Source of the DNA: Paracoccaceae bacterium
GTDB lineage: Bacteria > Pseudomonadota > Alphaproteobacteria > Rhodobacterales > Rhodobacteraceae
Direction: 5' to 3'
Assembly (NCBI GenBank): GCA_020832445.1
Contig: JAFIEO010000066.1
Span: 25,396 to 89,395 of the forward strand
DNA: 64,000 nt
The notes beneath the pieces were generated by a model. The model saw only the letters and a program-made list of their open reading frames with translations. It ran no database searches and was not told the DNA's origin. Each line of letters starts with the position of its first letter. Position 1 is the stretch's first letter. This document shows positions 1-8,176 of the stretch, one piece after another. Made by a program: the position numbers and the translations under genes.

Positions 1-1279
1 TGTTCAGAAAATTCTGCACGCGGCCCCAACTGGCGGCCCCTGTGGAAACCATGGCCAGATCCCACTGGTTCGATGGCTCCAACAGGGCCTGATTGATGCC
101 GTCGAAGCTGACAATCTCGGCGTCAATTCCCACGCGCGCAAGCTGCGCCTGCACCGCCGTGGACAGCGGCACCAGATCGGGTTGCTGGGGATAGATTGCC
201 AGAATGACCGACAGTTTCCTGCCGTCCTTGTGCCGGAAGCCGTCCGGCCCTGTCACCCACCCTGCGGCATCCAGCAGGGCTGCGGCGTCCAGCAGATCGG
301 TTTGGTAGTTCTGCAATGCGAAGGGCAGGTTTTCCGCATAAAGCGAATGTGCCTGCGCCAGCCCGCCGCGGAACACATCTTCCGCGATCTCGCGGTAATC
401 AACGGCCCGCAAAACGGCCTTGCGCACCGACACATCCGCCAGCGGCCCTTGTTCAAGATTCATGTAGCCCGTGAAGCCGCCGGTGGACAGCCCGCCGATG
501 TTGAAATGCACATCCGGCATGGCGTCCACTGCGGGCCTCGCGGCAAGCGGGGGGTACAGCGCGATGTCGGCCTCATTATTCTGCACGGCCAGAATGCGGG
601 CATTCGGGTCGGGAACAAACGCGACAGTCAGCCCCGGCAAGGCCGGTGTTCCCTGCCAGTAATCTGCGAAGGCTTCGGCCTTCAGGCGTGTGTCGTCCAG
701 TCCGGTAACAGTGTAGGGCCCGGTGTAAATTCCGGCACCCACCAGTTGCGCCCAGTCATCGCCCACGGCGGCAACCGCATCCGCATCAAGGATCAGAAAA
801 ACCTGCTCGTCCGCCAGAACGCCGGGAAGTTCCGGCCATGGGGCAGGTGTGGTCACTGTCAGCTCCAACGCGCCGGTTACTGTAAATTCGGCACCATCCG
901 GCACCGACCCTTGCGCTGCGGGCGAATGGTCTAGCGCGGCGTCTATTGCGGCCAATACGGCTGCGGCATCGACCGGCCTGCCGTTTTGGAAATGCAGCCC
1001 GTCGCGCAGTGTCAGAACCCAGCGGTTCGGTTCGGGGTTTTCAAGCGATGACAGAAGCCACGGGTGGTGTTGGCCGTCTTCGTTGAATTTCATCAGCAAT
1101 TCGGCCTGCCCGAATTCCTGCATCCAATACCCGTCCTGCCACGGGTTCATGCTGTTGATCGTGAATGAGGTGACGATGCGCAGGTCGGCGTGGGGATCAT
1201 GCGCCATGGCAAGCTGCGGCAGGGCCAGCACAACAGCCGCCACTGCGCCGGACAGGGAAGCTCGGGCAAGGTTTATCAT
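1..1279 (-). CDS. ABC transporter substrate-binding protein, family 5 (peptide/nickel type), 3' end cut by window
   Basis: A periplasmic solute-binding protein of the DppA/OppA/NikA family that delivers a ligand to an ABC importer. The start is ATG at 1279, with AAGGA about 12 nt upstream and 2 nt after the preceding stop. The N-terminus (MINLARASLSGAVAAVVLAL) is a signal peptide ending near AMA. The family core follows: WVLTLRDGLHFQNGRPVDA near residue 90 and an FTGYMN...VRKAVLRAVD segment near residue 270. The C-terminus runs off the left edge, so the permeases and ATPases are not visible. Position in a B12-riboswitch operon suggests a cobalt, nickel or corrinoid ligand rather than peptides. 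The ligand is inference; the family is clear. Confidence 0.9.
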   Translation of the reverse strand, partial: MINLARASLSGAVAAVVLALPQLAMAHDPHADLRIVTSFTINSMNPWQDGYWMQEFGQAELLMKFNEDGQHHPWLLSSLENPEPNRWVLTLRDGLHFQNGRPVDAAAVLAAIDAALDHSPAAQGSVPDGAEFTVTGALELTVTTPAPWPELPGVLADEQVFLILDADAVAAVGDDWAQLVGAGIYTGPYTVTGLDDTRLKAEAFADYWQGTPALPGLTVAFVPDPNARILAVQNNEADIALYPPLAARPAVDAMPDVHFNIGGLSTGGFTGYMNLEQGPLADVSVRKAVLRAVDYREIAEDVFRGGLAQAHSLYAENLPFALQNYQTDLLDAAALLDAAGWVTGPDGFRHKDGRKLSVILAIYPQQPDLVPLSTAVQAQLARVGIDAEIVSFDGINQALLEPSNQWDLAMVSTGAASWGRVQNFLN

Positions 1280-1281
1280 GG

Positions 1282-2049
1282 TCACGTTATCCTTTCGATT
1301 TTTGTGTGGGACATGTCGCGGCGCCTGCCCGGGCGTTCGCTCAGGCGCAGGTCGGGGGCGTCGCCACCCTGTGCGATGACATCGCACACGATCCGGTCCA
1401 GCGCGTCCTGATCCGGGACGTGATACCAGGCCCCTTGCGGATACAGCACCAGCAACGGACCTTGATTGCAGGGAAACAAACAGCCGGTCGTGGTGGTCAT
1501 GCAGCGATCGGACAGGCCTGCTTTTGCAAGGCGGGCCTTCAGTTGTGCATGCAGTGTTCCTGCACCGCGAAAGGCGCAGCGCGGACCGGTGCAAACAAGA
1601 ATATGGGTGTCGAAATCGGGCAGAAACTGCCAGCCCGGCTTGCCAAGGCTGGGCCGGACGGCCTGCATGTCCTGTGCATCTGCGGTGGTCGACAGGGCAA
1701 CGAGTGCCTGCGCTGCATCCTCGATATTGCACAGATCGGCAAGGTCTATGCGCATATCCCCGCCTTCTGTGGCGGCAAAATGGGCAATTGCGCCGGGAAG
1801 CCACGCGCGGATATTGGCAGCCATCGGGAACCCGACCGGCATGATGCGCAGATGTTGCGCACCCGTGTCGCGCGCATCGCGCATCGCGGCCACCAGACCG
1901 GTTCCGGCCCCTTCCAGCCGGACCACCGAAATTGCGGGTCCGAATGTCTTGCGCGCCGCCAGATCAAGCGCTGCCCTGAAACGCGCTTCGTCGCGCGCCG
2001 ACAGGCTGGGCTGCGAAAAGCAGATGACAAGATGATCTGCGCCCGGCAT
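1282..2049 (-). CDS. CbiX-like domain fused to a [2Fe-2S] ferredoxin-like domain
   Basis: A 255-aa two-domain protein. Residues about 1-125 resemble a CbiX/sirohydrochlorin chelatase half (GAQHLRIMPVGFPMAANIRAW), but the usual N-terminal HGSR motif reads FSQPSL, so the metal-binding His is missing. Residues about 145-235 form a thioredoxin-like [2Fe-2S] ferredoxin with Cys in CTGPRC and GCLFPC. The likely start is ATG 2049, which overlaps the stop of a short upstream ORF as TGATG; a GTG at 2052 is the alternative. It lies downstream of a cobalamin riboswitch and 2 nt before the binding-protein gene. A role in cobalt or corrinoid handling is inferred from this context. Chelatase activity is doubtful without the His. 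Confidence 0.8.
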   Translation of the reverse strand: MPGADHLVICFSQPSLSARDEARFRAALDLAARKTFGPAISVVRLEGAGTGLVAAMRDARDTGAQHLRIMPVGFPMAANIRAWLPGAIAHFAATEGGDMRIDLADLCNIEDAAQALVALSTTADAQDMQAVRPSLGKPGWQFLPDFDTHILVCTGPRCAFRGAGTLHAQLKARLAKAGLSDRCMTTTTGCLFPCNQGPLLVLYPQGAWYHVPDQDALDRIVCDVIAQGGDAPDLRLSERPGRRRDMSHTKIERIT

Positions 2050-2147
2050 CACGGTTGCACCCCTGGCCGGATGGGGCCAGAGCGCGGCAGGCCGCTGATG
2101 CCCGTCCGTTGTGATGTGGCAGTGTCAGATTTTGCAATCATGCGCAT
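2049..2147 (-). CDS. Possible 32-aa leader ORF coupled to the CbiX-like gene
   Basis: A short reading frame starting MRMIAKSDTATSQ, with GGAGAGGGA directly before its ATG at 2147. Its TGA overlaps the ATG of the next gene (TGATG), the usual layout for translational coupling. It has no recognisable domain and no hydrophobic segment. It may be a regulatory leader or chance. It overlaps another short ORF in a different frame. Confidence 0.35.
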   Translation of the reverse strand: MRMIAKSDTATSQRTGISGLPRSGPIRPGVQP

Positions 2148-2214
2148 TCCCTCTCCTTGCGGAGAAGCAGGAACGCGCCAGTATGTGGCCGGGCACGGCC
2201 ATAGGTCTGGTCAT
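2125..2214 (-). CDS. Possible 29-aa leader ORF just after the riboswitch
   Basis: Begins at ATG 2214, preceded by a strong GGAGGAGG ribosome-binding site. That site abuts a GC hairpin (CCGGG...CCCGG, about 2223-2241) at the end of the riboswitch. This looks like a translational expression platform that would mask or free this site. The peptide (MTRPMAVPGHILARSCF...) has no known domain. Real translation is unproven. Confidence 0.3.
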   Translation of the reverse strand: MTRPMAVPGHILARSCFSARRGNAHDCKI

Positions 2215-2254
2215 TACTTCCTCCTCCGGGGCACCCCGCCCGGGTTTGTGTTTC

Positions 2255-2432
2255 TGGTGATGGCAGGTCTCCTGGCTCGCGGGTGTCGCACCTTCCCGCC
2301 TTCCCGAACCGGTTGGTCCAGTGGCATAAAGGGGGTGCGTACCGCTTACAGTTGCGGGGGCAGCGCCGGAATTGGGGGTTGTCCCCGCACCGGCTTCCCT
2401 ATTCTCCCGGAACGTTCCGGGCACCATCACAG
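2255..2432 (-). promoter_or_regulatory. Cobalamin riboswitch
   Basis: Reading the minus strand, the conserved B12 box CCCCCGCAACTGTAAGC lies at about 2344-2360. It is followed by ATGCCACTGG, GGGAAGGCGGGAAGG and the 3' motif GAGCCAGGAGACCTGCC at 2261-2277. A closing stem pairs GTGATGG with CCATCAC (2257-2263 with 2424-2430). These are the core elements of the adenosylcobalamin aptamer in their normal order. It controls the minus-strand operon that begins near 2214. Confidence 0.95.
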
Positions 2433-2791
2433 GTTGAATAGCTTGAACTTTATTCGGCGGCAAGGTCATTTCGGCATGGTGTCGGGCAAAGGGGAAAGAC
2501 CGCGCAACAGCACGGTCAGGATCAGGCAGATGATGTGGGTCGGCGGGGTCATGGGCATGCAGACAAAAATTGCAGGGCAGATAGGAAGTGTTATATTATA
2601 ACATTTCTCAGACGCAAGGCCATGTCGCGGAATTCAAGGTTTTTGCCGTAAGCGGCCTTGCGCGGCGGCATTTTCAGCCCGCCCCGAAAGGACCGCGCTG
2701 CTGGTGTCCGGTGTGATCTGACCTTAAACTTGTATATACAAGTTTATCTTGCTACAAAGCGTAATACACTATGTCCAAACGGGAGAGATTG
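2433..2791. promoter_or_regulatory. Divergent promoter region with a 22-bp perfect palindrome (2725-2746)
   Basis: This gene-free stretch separates the riboswitch operon from the serine-hydrolase operon. It holds an uninterrupted palindrome at 2725-2746, with half site TAAACTTGTAT followed by its exact complement. It ends 45 nt before the hydrolase ATG at 2792. The form (TTGTATATACAA core) resembles operators of GntR-family (HutC-like) repressors. No GntR-type regulator lies nearby, so the repressor would act from elsewhere. The rest of the stretch shows nothing specific. Confidence 0.6.
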
Positions 2792-4045
2792 ATGTGCAAC
2801 CCCCGCTTTTTTACGCGCAGGCAAACGCTGGTCGGGGCGGCTGCACTGCCCTTGGCGCTTGGCTGGACTAATCCTGTGCGGGCGTCAGATTTCCGCAGTT
2901 TGCAAGCCACGCTGGACAGGGCGGTCGCGTCCGGTCAGGTGCCGGGGCTGGTGGCACTGATCGCGCGCGGGCCGGATGTCTGGACCCATGTTGCGGGCCT
3001 GCGCGATATTGACAGCGGCGCGCCCATGACGCGCGATACGCTGTTCGCTATTGCGTCCATCGGCAAGCCCCTGACGGCGGTTGCTGCACTGATACTGGTG
3101 CAGGATGGCACAATAGGGCTGGATGATCCTGTCGAACCATGGTTGCCCGAACTGGCCGCGCGGCATGTGCTGCGCCAACAGGGTGGCGCACTTGATGACA
3201 CGGTGCCTGCCACCCGCGCAATCACGCTGCGCGACCTGTTAACCATGCGCATGGGGCTGGGTATTGTGTTCGCCGACCCTGCCGAAGTGCCGGTTGCAGG
3301 CCAGATGCAGGCGCTTGGCGTAATGCCGGGGCCAAAGCTGTTTGCGGAAGATGCCGACACTTATATGGCGCGGCTGGGGTCATTGCCGCTGATGCACCAA
3401 CCGGGCGCGGCGTGGCGCTATCACACCGGCCTTGATGTTGCGGGCGTGCTGGTTGCACGCGCCAGTGGCATGTCGCTGGGCGAATTTCTGCGCGCACGGG
3501 TCTGCGCGCCCTTGGGGATGCAAGACACCGCGTTTTCCGGCCCTGCCGACCGTCTGGCCACGCAATACGCGGCCAACCCCGACACCGGCGCGCTGGAGCG
3601 GTGGAATTCAGCCGCTGCCGACAGTTTTGCGGACCCGCCTGTGTTTCAGGCCGGTGGCGGGGGGCATGTTTCCAGCGTTGATGATTTTCTGGCGTTTGGC
3701 CGGTTTTTGCTGGCAGGCGGCATGGCGGATGGCGGGCGGCTGCTGGATGCGGCTTTGGTGGATGACATGCTGCGCGACCAGATTACGCCCGCGCAAAAAG
3801 CGGCATCGCCATGGTTTCCGGCAGATTTCTGGGACACACATGGCTGGGGTCTGGGCGTGGCCATACGCACCGCGCCGCAGGGCGCAATCGGGCGCTTTGG
3901 CTGGTGGGGCGGGTATGGAACCAGCTTCTGGTGCGATCCGGCCACCAACACTGTGGCGGCCCTGTTCACCCAACGCATGATGACCGGCCCGGATGATGTC
4001 GCGCTGGCCGATGCGTTTACCCATGCGGCCTTTGACGCGCGATGA
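2792..4045 (+). CDS. Exported serine hydrolase, class C beta-lactamase fold
   Basis: A 417-aa protein of the serine beta-lactamase/DD-peptidase/esterase superfamily (PF00144). It has a Tat-like leader (FFTRRQTLVGAAALPLALG) and the SxxK nucleophile motif SIGK in FAIASIGKPLTA. The second motif is YHTG where YxN is usual, and GWGLG and GWWGGYGTSF segments lie near the C-terminus. The start is ATG 2792, with GGGAGAG 5 nt upstream; an in-frame ATG at 2771 lacks such a site. Its stop overlaps the GST gene start (ATGA). More likely an esterase or peptidase than an antibiotic beta-lactamase; the substrate is unknown. Confidence 0.85.
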   Translation: MCNPRFFTRRQTLVGAAALPLALGWTNPVRASDFRSLQATLDRAVASGQVPGLVALIARGPDVWTHVAGLRDIDSGAPMTRDTLFAIASIGKPLTAVAALILVQDGTIGLDDPVEPWLPELAARHVLRQQGGALDDTVPATRAITLRDLLTMRMGLGIVFADPAEVPVAGQMQALGVMPGPKLFAEDADTYMARLGSLPLMHQPGAAWRYHTGLDVAGVLVARASGMSLGEFLRARVCAPLGMQDTAFSGPADRLATQYAANPDTGALERWNSAAADSFADPPVFQAGGGGHVSSVDDFLAFGRFLLAGGMADGGRLLDAALVDDMLRDQITPAQKAASPWFPADFWDTHGWGLGVAIRTAPQGAIGRFGWWGGYGTSFWCDPATNTVAALFTQRMMTGPDDVALADAFTHAAFDAR

Positions 4046-4716
4046 CCAAGGACATGCCAATGCCCGATATGATACTGACAACATTCGACTGGGTGCCCGA
4101 CCTGCCCCGCGGTTATGTGCGTGATCTGCGCGTGCGCTGGGCGCTGGAAGAAGCGCGATTGCCCTACCGCGTGGCCAGCGTGCCGTTTACGCCAAGCGTG
4201 CCGTTCCGCGACCTTGATGCAGACCAGATGGCACAGCACCCCTATGCGCAGGTCCCGTGGCTGACAGATGGCGACCAGACCATCTTTGAATCGGGGGCGA
4301 TCCTGCTTTATTTGGGGGAACGCAGTGCCGCGCTGATGCCAACCGACCCACGCGCGCGGCAAGATGTCATCACATGGCTTTTCGCCGCGCTGAATTCGGT
4401 CGAAGCGGCCAGTCTGCCTTGGTCGATCTATCAGTTTGCAGGCGACAGCGAACAAACACCGGGGCGGGCGCACTTGGATGCGTTCCTAAAAGCGCGGGTG
4501 CGCTATACCGAACAGGTTCTGGCGGGGCGCGACTGGCTGGCAGGGACGTTTTCAATTGCAGATATCGCGATGTCCGATGTGCTGCGCCTTGTTGACCGCT
4601 TTGACGGGCTGGCCGATGCGCCCGCCTGCCGCGCCTATGTCGCACGCGCCACCGCGCGCCCTGCCTTCGCCAAAGCATATGCCGACCAGATGGCCCATTT
4701 TGCGGCGGCAGACTGA
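4042..4716 (+). CDS. Glutathione S-transferase family protein
   Basis: A 224-aa cytosolic GST. Its N-terminal thioredoxin-fold half contains the cis-proline loop QVPWL and the glutathione-contact motif ESGAILLYLGER near residues 70-97. The C-terminal half is all-helical (GRDWLAGTFSIADIAMSDVLR, the N-capping/ADxxL-type region). The start overlaps the upstream hydrolase stop by 4 nt, so the two are co-translated. Conjugation or isomerisation of an electrophilic substrate is likely, but the substrate cannot be read from the sequence. Confidence 0.88.
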   Translation: MTKDMPMPDMILTTFDWVPDLPRGYVRDLRVRWALEEARLPYRVASVPFTPSVPFRDLDADQMAQHPYAQVPWLTDGDQTIFESGAILLYLGERSAALMPTDPRARQDVITWLFAALNSVEAASLPWSIYQFAGDSEQTPGRAHLDAFLKARVRYTEQVLAGRDWLAGTFSIADIAMSDVLRLVDRFDGLADAPACRAYVARATARPAFAKAYADQMAHFAAAD

Positions 4717-4755
4717 TACCACGCAAAAAAACCACATATGAAAGGAAATAGAGAG

Positions 4756-5469
4756 ATGAGTTATATCCAAGGCTTCGTTGCCGCTGTCCCCAATGCCAAC
4801 CGCGACACGTTTCGCACCCATGCCACGACTGCGATGGACGGGTTTCGCGCTTACGGCCTGCTGCATGGGGCCGAATGCTGGGGTGATGATGTGCCCGATG
4901 GCAAGCTGACATCCTTCCCCATGGCGGTGAAAGCACAGGCAGATGAAACCGTTGTGTTCGCGTGGTATCAATGGCCGTCAAGGGCCATCCATGACGCGGC
5001 CATGAAAGACGCCATCAACGACCCGCGTCTAAGCATGGACACCAACCCCATGCCCTTTGATGGCAAGCGCGTGATCTATGGCGGGTTTGAACCGGTTCTG
5101 GAGCTGGGCACGCGCCAGCCGGGCGGGTATTTCGACGGCTTTATCTGTGCCGTGCCAAAGGACGGGCGTGATGCGTTTCGCGATTTCGCGCACGAGGTCG
5201 ATCCGATCTTTATGGAATATGGTGCGACATGGATCATGGAAAACCGGGGTGTCGATGTGCCGGACGGCACAGTCACCGATTTCCGCCGCGCCGTGCAGGC
5301 CAAACCTGATGAAGACGTGATGTTTTCATGGACACAATGGCCCGACAAGGCCACCCGCGATGACGGATCACGCCGCATGATGCAGGATGCGCGCTTTGCA
5401 CAAATGCAGATGCCCTTTGACGGCAAGCGCATGATTTTTGGCGGTTTTGCACCGCTGGTCGAGGTGTAG
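4756..5469 (+). CDS. Tandem-duplicated DUF1428 protein
   Basis: A 237-aa protein made of two DUF1428 units (YbaA-like, alpha/beta barrel) of about 117 aa each, where the family normally has one. Matching positions include YIQGFVAAVP / YFDGFICAVP, GDDVPDGKLTSF / GVDVPDGTVTDF, FAWYQWP / FSWTQWP and MPFDGKRVIYGGFEP / MPFDGKRMIFGGFAP. The start is ATG 4756, preceded by AAAGGAAATAGAGAG; an in-frame ATG at 4738 is less likely. It lies 39 nt after the GST gene, probably in the same operon. The fold suggests a monooxygenase-like or small-molecule-binding role, which is unproven. Confidence 0.85.
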   Translation: MSYIQGFVAAVPNANRDTFRTHATTAMDGFRAYGLLHGAECWGDDVPDGKLTSFPMAVKAQADETVVFAWYQWPSRAIHDAAMKDAINDPRLSMDTNPMPFDGKRVIYGGFEPVLELGTRQPGGYFDGFICAVPKDGRDAFRDFAHEVDPIFMEYGATWIMENRGVDVPDGTVTDFRRAVQAKPDEDVMFSWTQWPDKATRDDGSRRMMQDARFAQMQMPFDGKRMIFGGFAPLVEV

Positions 5470-5803
5470 ACCGGTTGCAAAGGGGGCGCGCACGACATGC
5501 GCCCGGCGCAGGCTTGTGGCAGGATGCCCCCGCGGTGACTGTCCAAAAGCCCCCCCCGTTGCAAGAGTGACGCCAAAATAGCAGGTCTATGGAATTTCAT
5601 CTTTATCCTCCCTGAAGCAGTTGCGCGCCTGTTTTTGGAAGATATTTTTTATTGTGTATTAAATAGCGCGCCTGTTTGACGCTCCATCAGGATTTTTGCC
5701 ATTTTGCGGGAGAAATGCCTGTTTTCGCTTGCTTCCACGGGCGTGGTCAGGCAGGAATGACAGAATAATTTTGCATCAGGAAATAAATGGATAGCACCTG
5801 CTA
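5470..5803. promoter_or_regulatory. Gene-free stretch with a 12-bp direct repeat before the ROK gene
   Basis: This contains two exact copies of GCGCGCCTGTTT at 5623-5634 and 5666-5677. They are 43 bp apart (about four helical turns) and flank an AT-rich segment (TATTTTTTATTGTGTATTAAAT). The arrangement would suit cooperative binding by the regulator encoded next. I see no gene or terminator that I can support here. Confidence 0.35.
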
Positions 5804-7051
5804 ATGAAGACCGCCGATCCGGAATTAATGCGTGCTATAAACCGCTTCCATGTTCTTGATACGATCAGGCGGCATGGCCCTTTGGCCCGTGTTGCCATAT
5901 CCGAAAGGACCGAATTGTCGCCCACGACCATTTCGGCCATCACCGGATCGTTGATAGAAAGCGGATTCATTGAACCTGTAAGCGTCGGCGATCTGCGCAA
6001 CAGTGGCACGGGCGGTCGCGGACGACCCAGAGTCATGCTGCAACTGAAGGCCGACGCGGCCTGCGTCATTGGCGTCAAGGTGTCCCCCTACCGGATGCAT
6101 TTTGTTCTGACCGACTTTCAAGGTGATGTGTTGTCAGAATTCAGCCTGCCGGTGCGCCTGACCCGCGAACCAGTGGATGTGCTGGCCTATCTGATTGCCG
6201 ATGGCGTCCGGTCCTGTCTGATTGACGCGGGCCGGACCCTGGACGCGATTGACAGCCTGTCGATTGCCATGCCGGGGGTCATCGAACACGCAACCGGCGC
6301 TGTCCGGGAAAGTCCGTTGCTTGGCCAGCCCAACGCGCCACTGGCTGCGGCATTGCAAGATCGTCTGGGTATTCTGACATTTCTGGAAAGCGATGCGGAT
6401 GCCATCGCACAAGGGGAACGCTGGTTTGGCAAGGCGCGCGATCTTGATGACTTTGTCCTTGTTTCGCTTGAACATTCCATCGGTTTGTCAATCATGAACA
6501 AGGGGCAGCTTTTCAGGGGCGCAACCGGTTTGTCGCCCAATCTGGGGGATCTGGTGATCAGCGCGCCGGACGCGCCCGTGCTGATCCGCCTGTCAGAACT
6601 GGCGGAACAAAGCGCCATCATTGCGGGCCATGCCAGAACGGATGTCGCGCGCGATACCTTCCTTAGCGGGCCGCCTGATACGATAATCCCGCGCATTCAG
6701 GCAGGTGATCTGGTTGTGATTGAAAACGCGGCGCGCGCAGGGGCCGCGCTGGGAACGGCGCTGGCCAATATCATCACGCTTCTTGCGCCCCCGCGAATAC
6801 TGCTGGTGGGATCAGTCCTTGGTCTGGGTGACCACCTGCTTGAACCGCTGCGCCGCGCAATGAAGGCTGCGGTTCCGCCCGCGCTTGCTGATCTTGGCAA
6901 TGTGGACATTCATCACGTCGATGATGGCCTTTGGGCGCGTGGTGCCGCTGCATTGGCGCTGCGCGAACTTTACGGGTCCCCGTGGGGGACGATGCGCCCA
7001 AAGCAATCCAGCAGTAAAAGTGATCAGGAGGGAGTGAAGCATGTCGGCTGA
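5804..7051 (+). CDS. ROK-family transcriptional regulator
   Basis: A 415-aa protein. Residues about 10-65 are a winged helix-turn-helix (RRHGPLARVAISERTELSPT), and residues about 85-390 a ROK domain. The ROK kinase hallmarks are degraded: the GEIGH segment reads SPNLGDL, and the CxCGxxGC zinc motif is absent. It is therefore probably a sensor and not a sugar kinase. It overlaps the following oxidoreductase gene by 11 nt. The context suggests it controls that operon in response to a sugar or polyol. Confidence 0.87.
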   Translation: MKTADPELMRAINRFHVLDTIRRHGPLARVAISERTELSPTTISAITGSLIESGFIEPVSVGDLRNSGTGGRGRPRVMLQLKADAACVIGVKVSPYRMHFVLTDFQGDVLSEFSLPVRLTREPVDVLAYLIADGVRSCLIDAGRTLDAIDSLSIAMPGVIEHATGAVRESPLLGQPNAPLAAALQDRLGILTFLESDADAIAQGERWFGKARDLDDFVLVSLEHSIGLSIMNKGQLFRGATGLSPNLGDLVISAPDAPVLIRLSELAEQSAIIAGHARTDVARDTFLSGPPDTIIPRIQAGDLVVIENAARAGAALGTALANIITLLAPPRILLVGSVLGLGDHLLEPLRRAMKAAVPPALADLGNVDIHHVDDGLWARGAAALALRELYGSPWGTMRPKQSSSKSDQEGVKHVG

Positions 7052-8150
7052 AAAACCAGTCGCCATAGGGATCATCGGGTGCGGAAATATTTCAGGCACT
7101 TATCTAAAGGCAGCGCCGGAATTTCCAATCCTTGATATTCGCGCTGTGGCCGACCGTGACCACGAGACGGCGGCCGCACAGGGGGAAGCTTTCGGCATTC
7201 CTGCACGCCCGGTCGCTGATATTCTTGCCGATGACAGTATTGAAGTAATCCTGAATCTTACCATCCCGCAAGCACATGTCGCGGTTGGCATGGCGGCACT
7301 TGCTGCCGGAAAACACGTCTATTCGGAAAAACCGCTGGCCGTGACCGTTGCAGCAGGCAGGACACTGGTTGACGAAGCCCACCGGCTGGGGTTGCGGGTC
7401 GGGTGCGCGCCCGACACATTCATGGGCGGCGCCCACCAGACCTGCCGCAATTTCATCGACACCGGCATCTTGGGACAGGTGGTCGGGGGCACGGCCTCTT
7501 TCATGTGTCCGGGCCACGAACGCTGGCACCCCAATCCTGATTTCTATTACAAATCCGGCGGTGGGCCGATGCTGGACATGGGGCCGTATTACATAACCCA
7601 GCTTGTCAACCTGTTGGGCCCTGTTGCCTCTGTCACCGGCATGGCGTCTAAGTTGCGGAAGTCACGGCCCATCACCAGCGCACCGCGCAGCGGCGAGATG
7701 ATAGAGGTTGAGGTGTTCACCCATGTTTCAGGCACGCTGGCATTTTCATCCGGTGCCATTGTCCAGATCACCATGAGTTTCGATGTGGCGGGCCACCGCC
7801 ATAGCCCGATTGAAATTTACGGCACGGAAGGAACGCTTCTGGTCCCCGACCCCAACCATTTCGGCGGCCGGATAGAAGCGTTTGCAAAGAATGGCGACTG
7901 GGCTGATGTGCCGATAGCGATGCCATATTGGGACGGTAATTTCCGCTCGCTCGGTTTGGCCGACATGGCGCTGGCCATACGCTCGGACCGGGCGCACAGG
8001 GCAAGCGGTGCGCTGGCGCTTCATGCGCTTGAGGTTATGGAGGCTGTAGAGCAGGCCGCCATCACCCGCAGCCGGATTGACATCACGACACAGCCAGAGC
8101 GGCCGGAGCCGCTTGGGAACAGTATCGTCAACGATGTGTTGGCGGCTTGA
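7041..8150 (+). CDS. Gfo/Idh/MocA family NAD(P)-dependent oxidoreductase
   Basis: A 369-aa sugar/polyol dehydrogenase-type enzyme. It has an N-terminal Rossmann fold with GIIGCGNISGTY at residues 10-21, the EKP motif at YSEKPLAVT near residue 95, and a C-terminal alpha/beta domain (MLDMGPYYITQLVNLLG). It overlaps the ROK gene and precedes thuA, consistent with one carbohydrate-oxidation operon. The substrate is unknown. Confidence 0.9.
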   Translation: MSAEKPVAIGIIGCGNISGTYLKAAPEFPILDIRAVADRDHETAAAQGEAFGIPARPVADILADDSIEVILNLTIPQAHVAVGMAALAAGKHVYSEKPLAVTVAAGRTLVDEAHRLGLRVGCAPDTFMGGAHQTCRNFIDTGILGQVVGGTASFMCPGHERWHPNPDFYYKSGGGPMLDMGPYYITQLVNLLGPVASVTGMASKLRKSRPITSAPRSGEMIEVEVFTHVSGTLAFSSGAIVQITMSFDVAGHRHSPIEIYGTEGTLLVPDPNHFGGRIEAFAKNGDWADVPIAMPYWDGNFRSLGLADMALAIRSDRAHRASGALALHALEVMEAVEQAAITRSRIDITTQPERPEPLGNSIVNDVLAA

Positions 8151-8176
8151 GATCTGAGACAAGGGGGAGAAACACT

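Noticed and set aside
1306..2601. A 431-codon open frame on the plus strand opposite the CbiX-like gene and riboswitch
   Set aside because: It runs antisense through a clear coding gene and the conserved riboswitch. Its translation is Cys/His/Arg-rich without domains, as expected from an antisense frame in GC-rich DNA.
2792..4045. Interpretation as an antibiotic-resistance beta-lactamase
   Set aside because: The SxxK motif is present but the second motif is YHTG rather than YxN, and the operon contains GST and DUF1428 genes. A general esterase or peptidase of the same fold is more likely.
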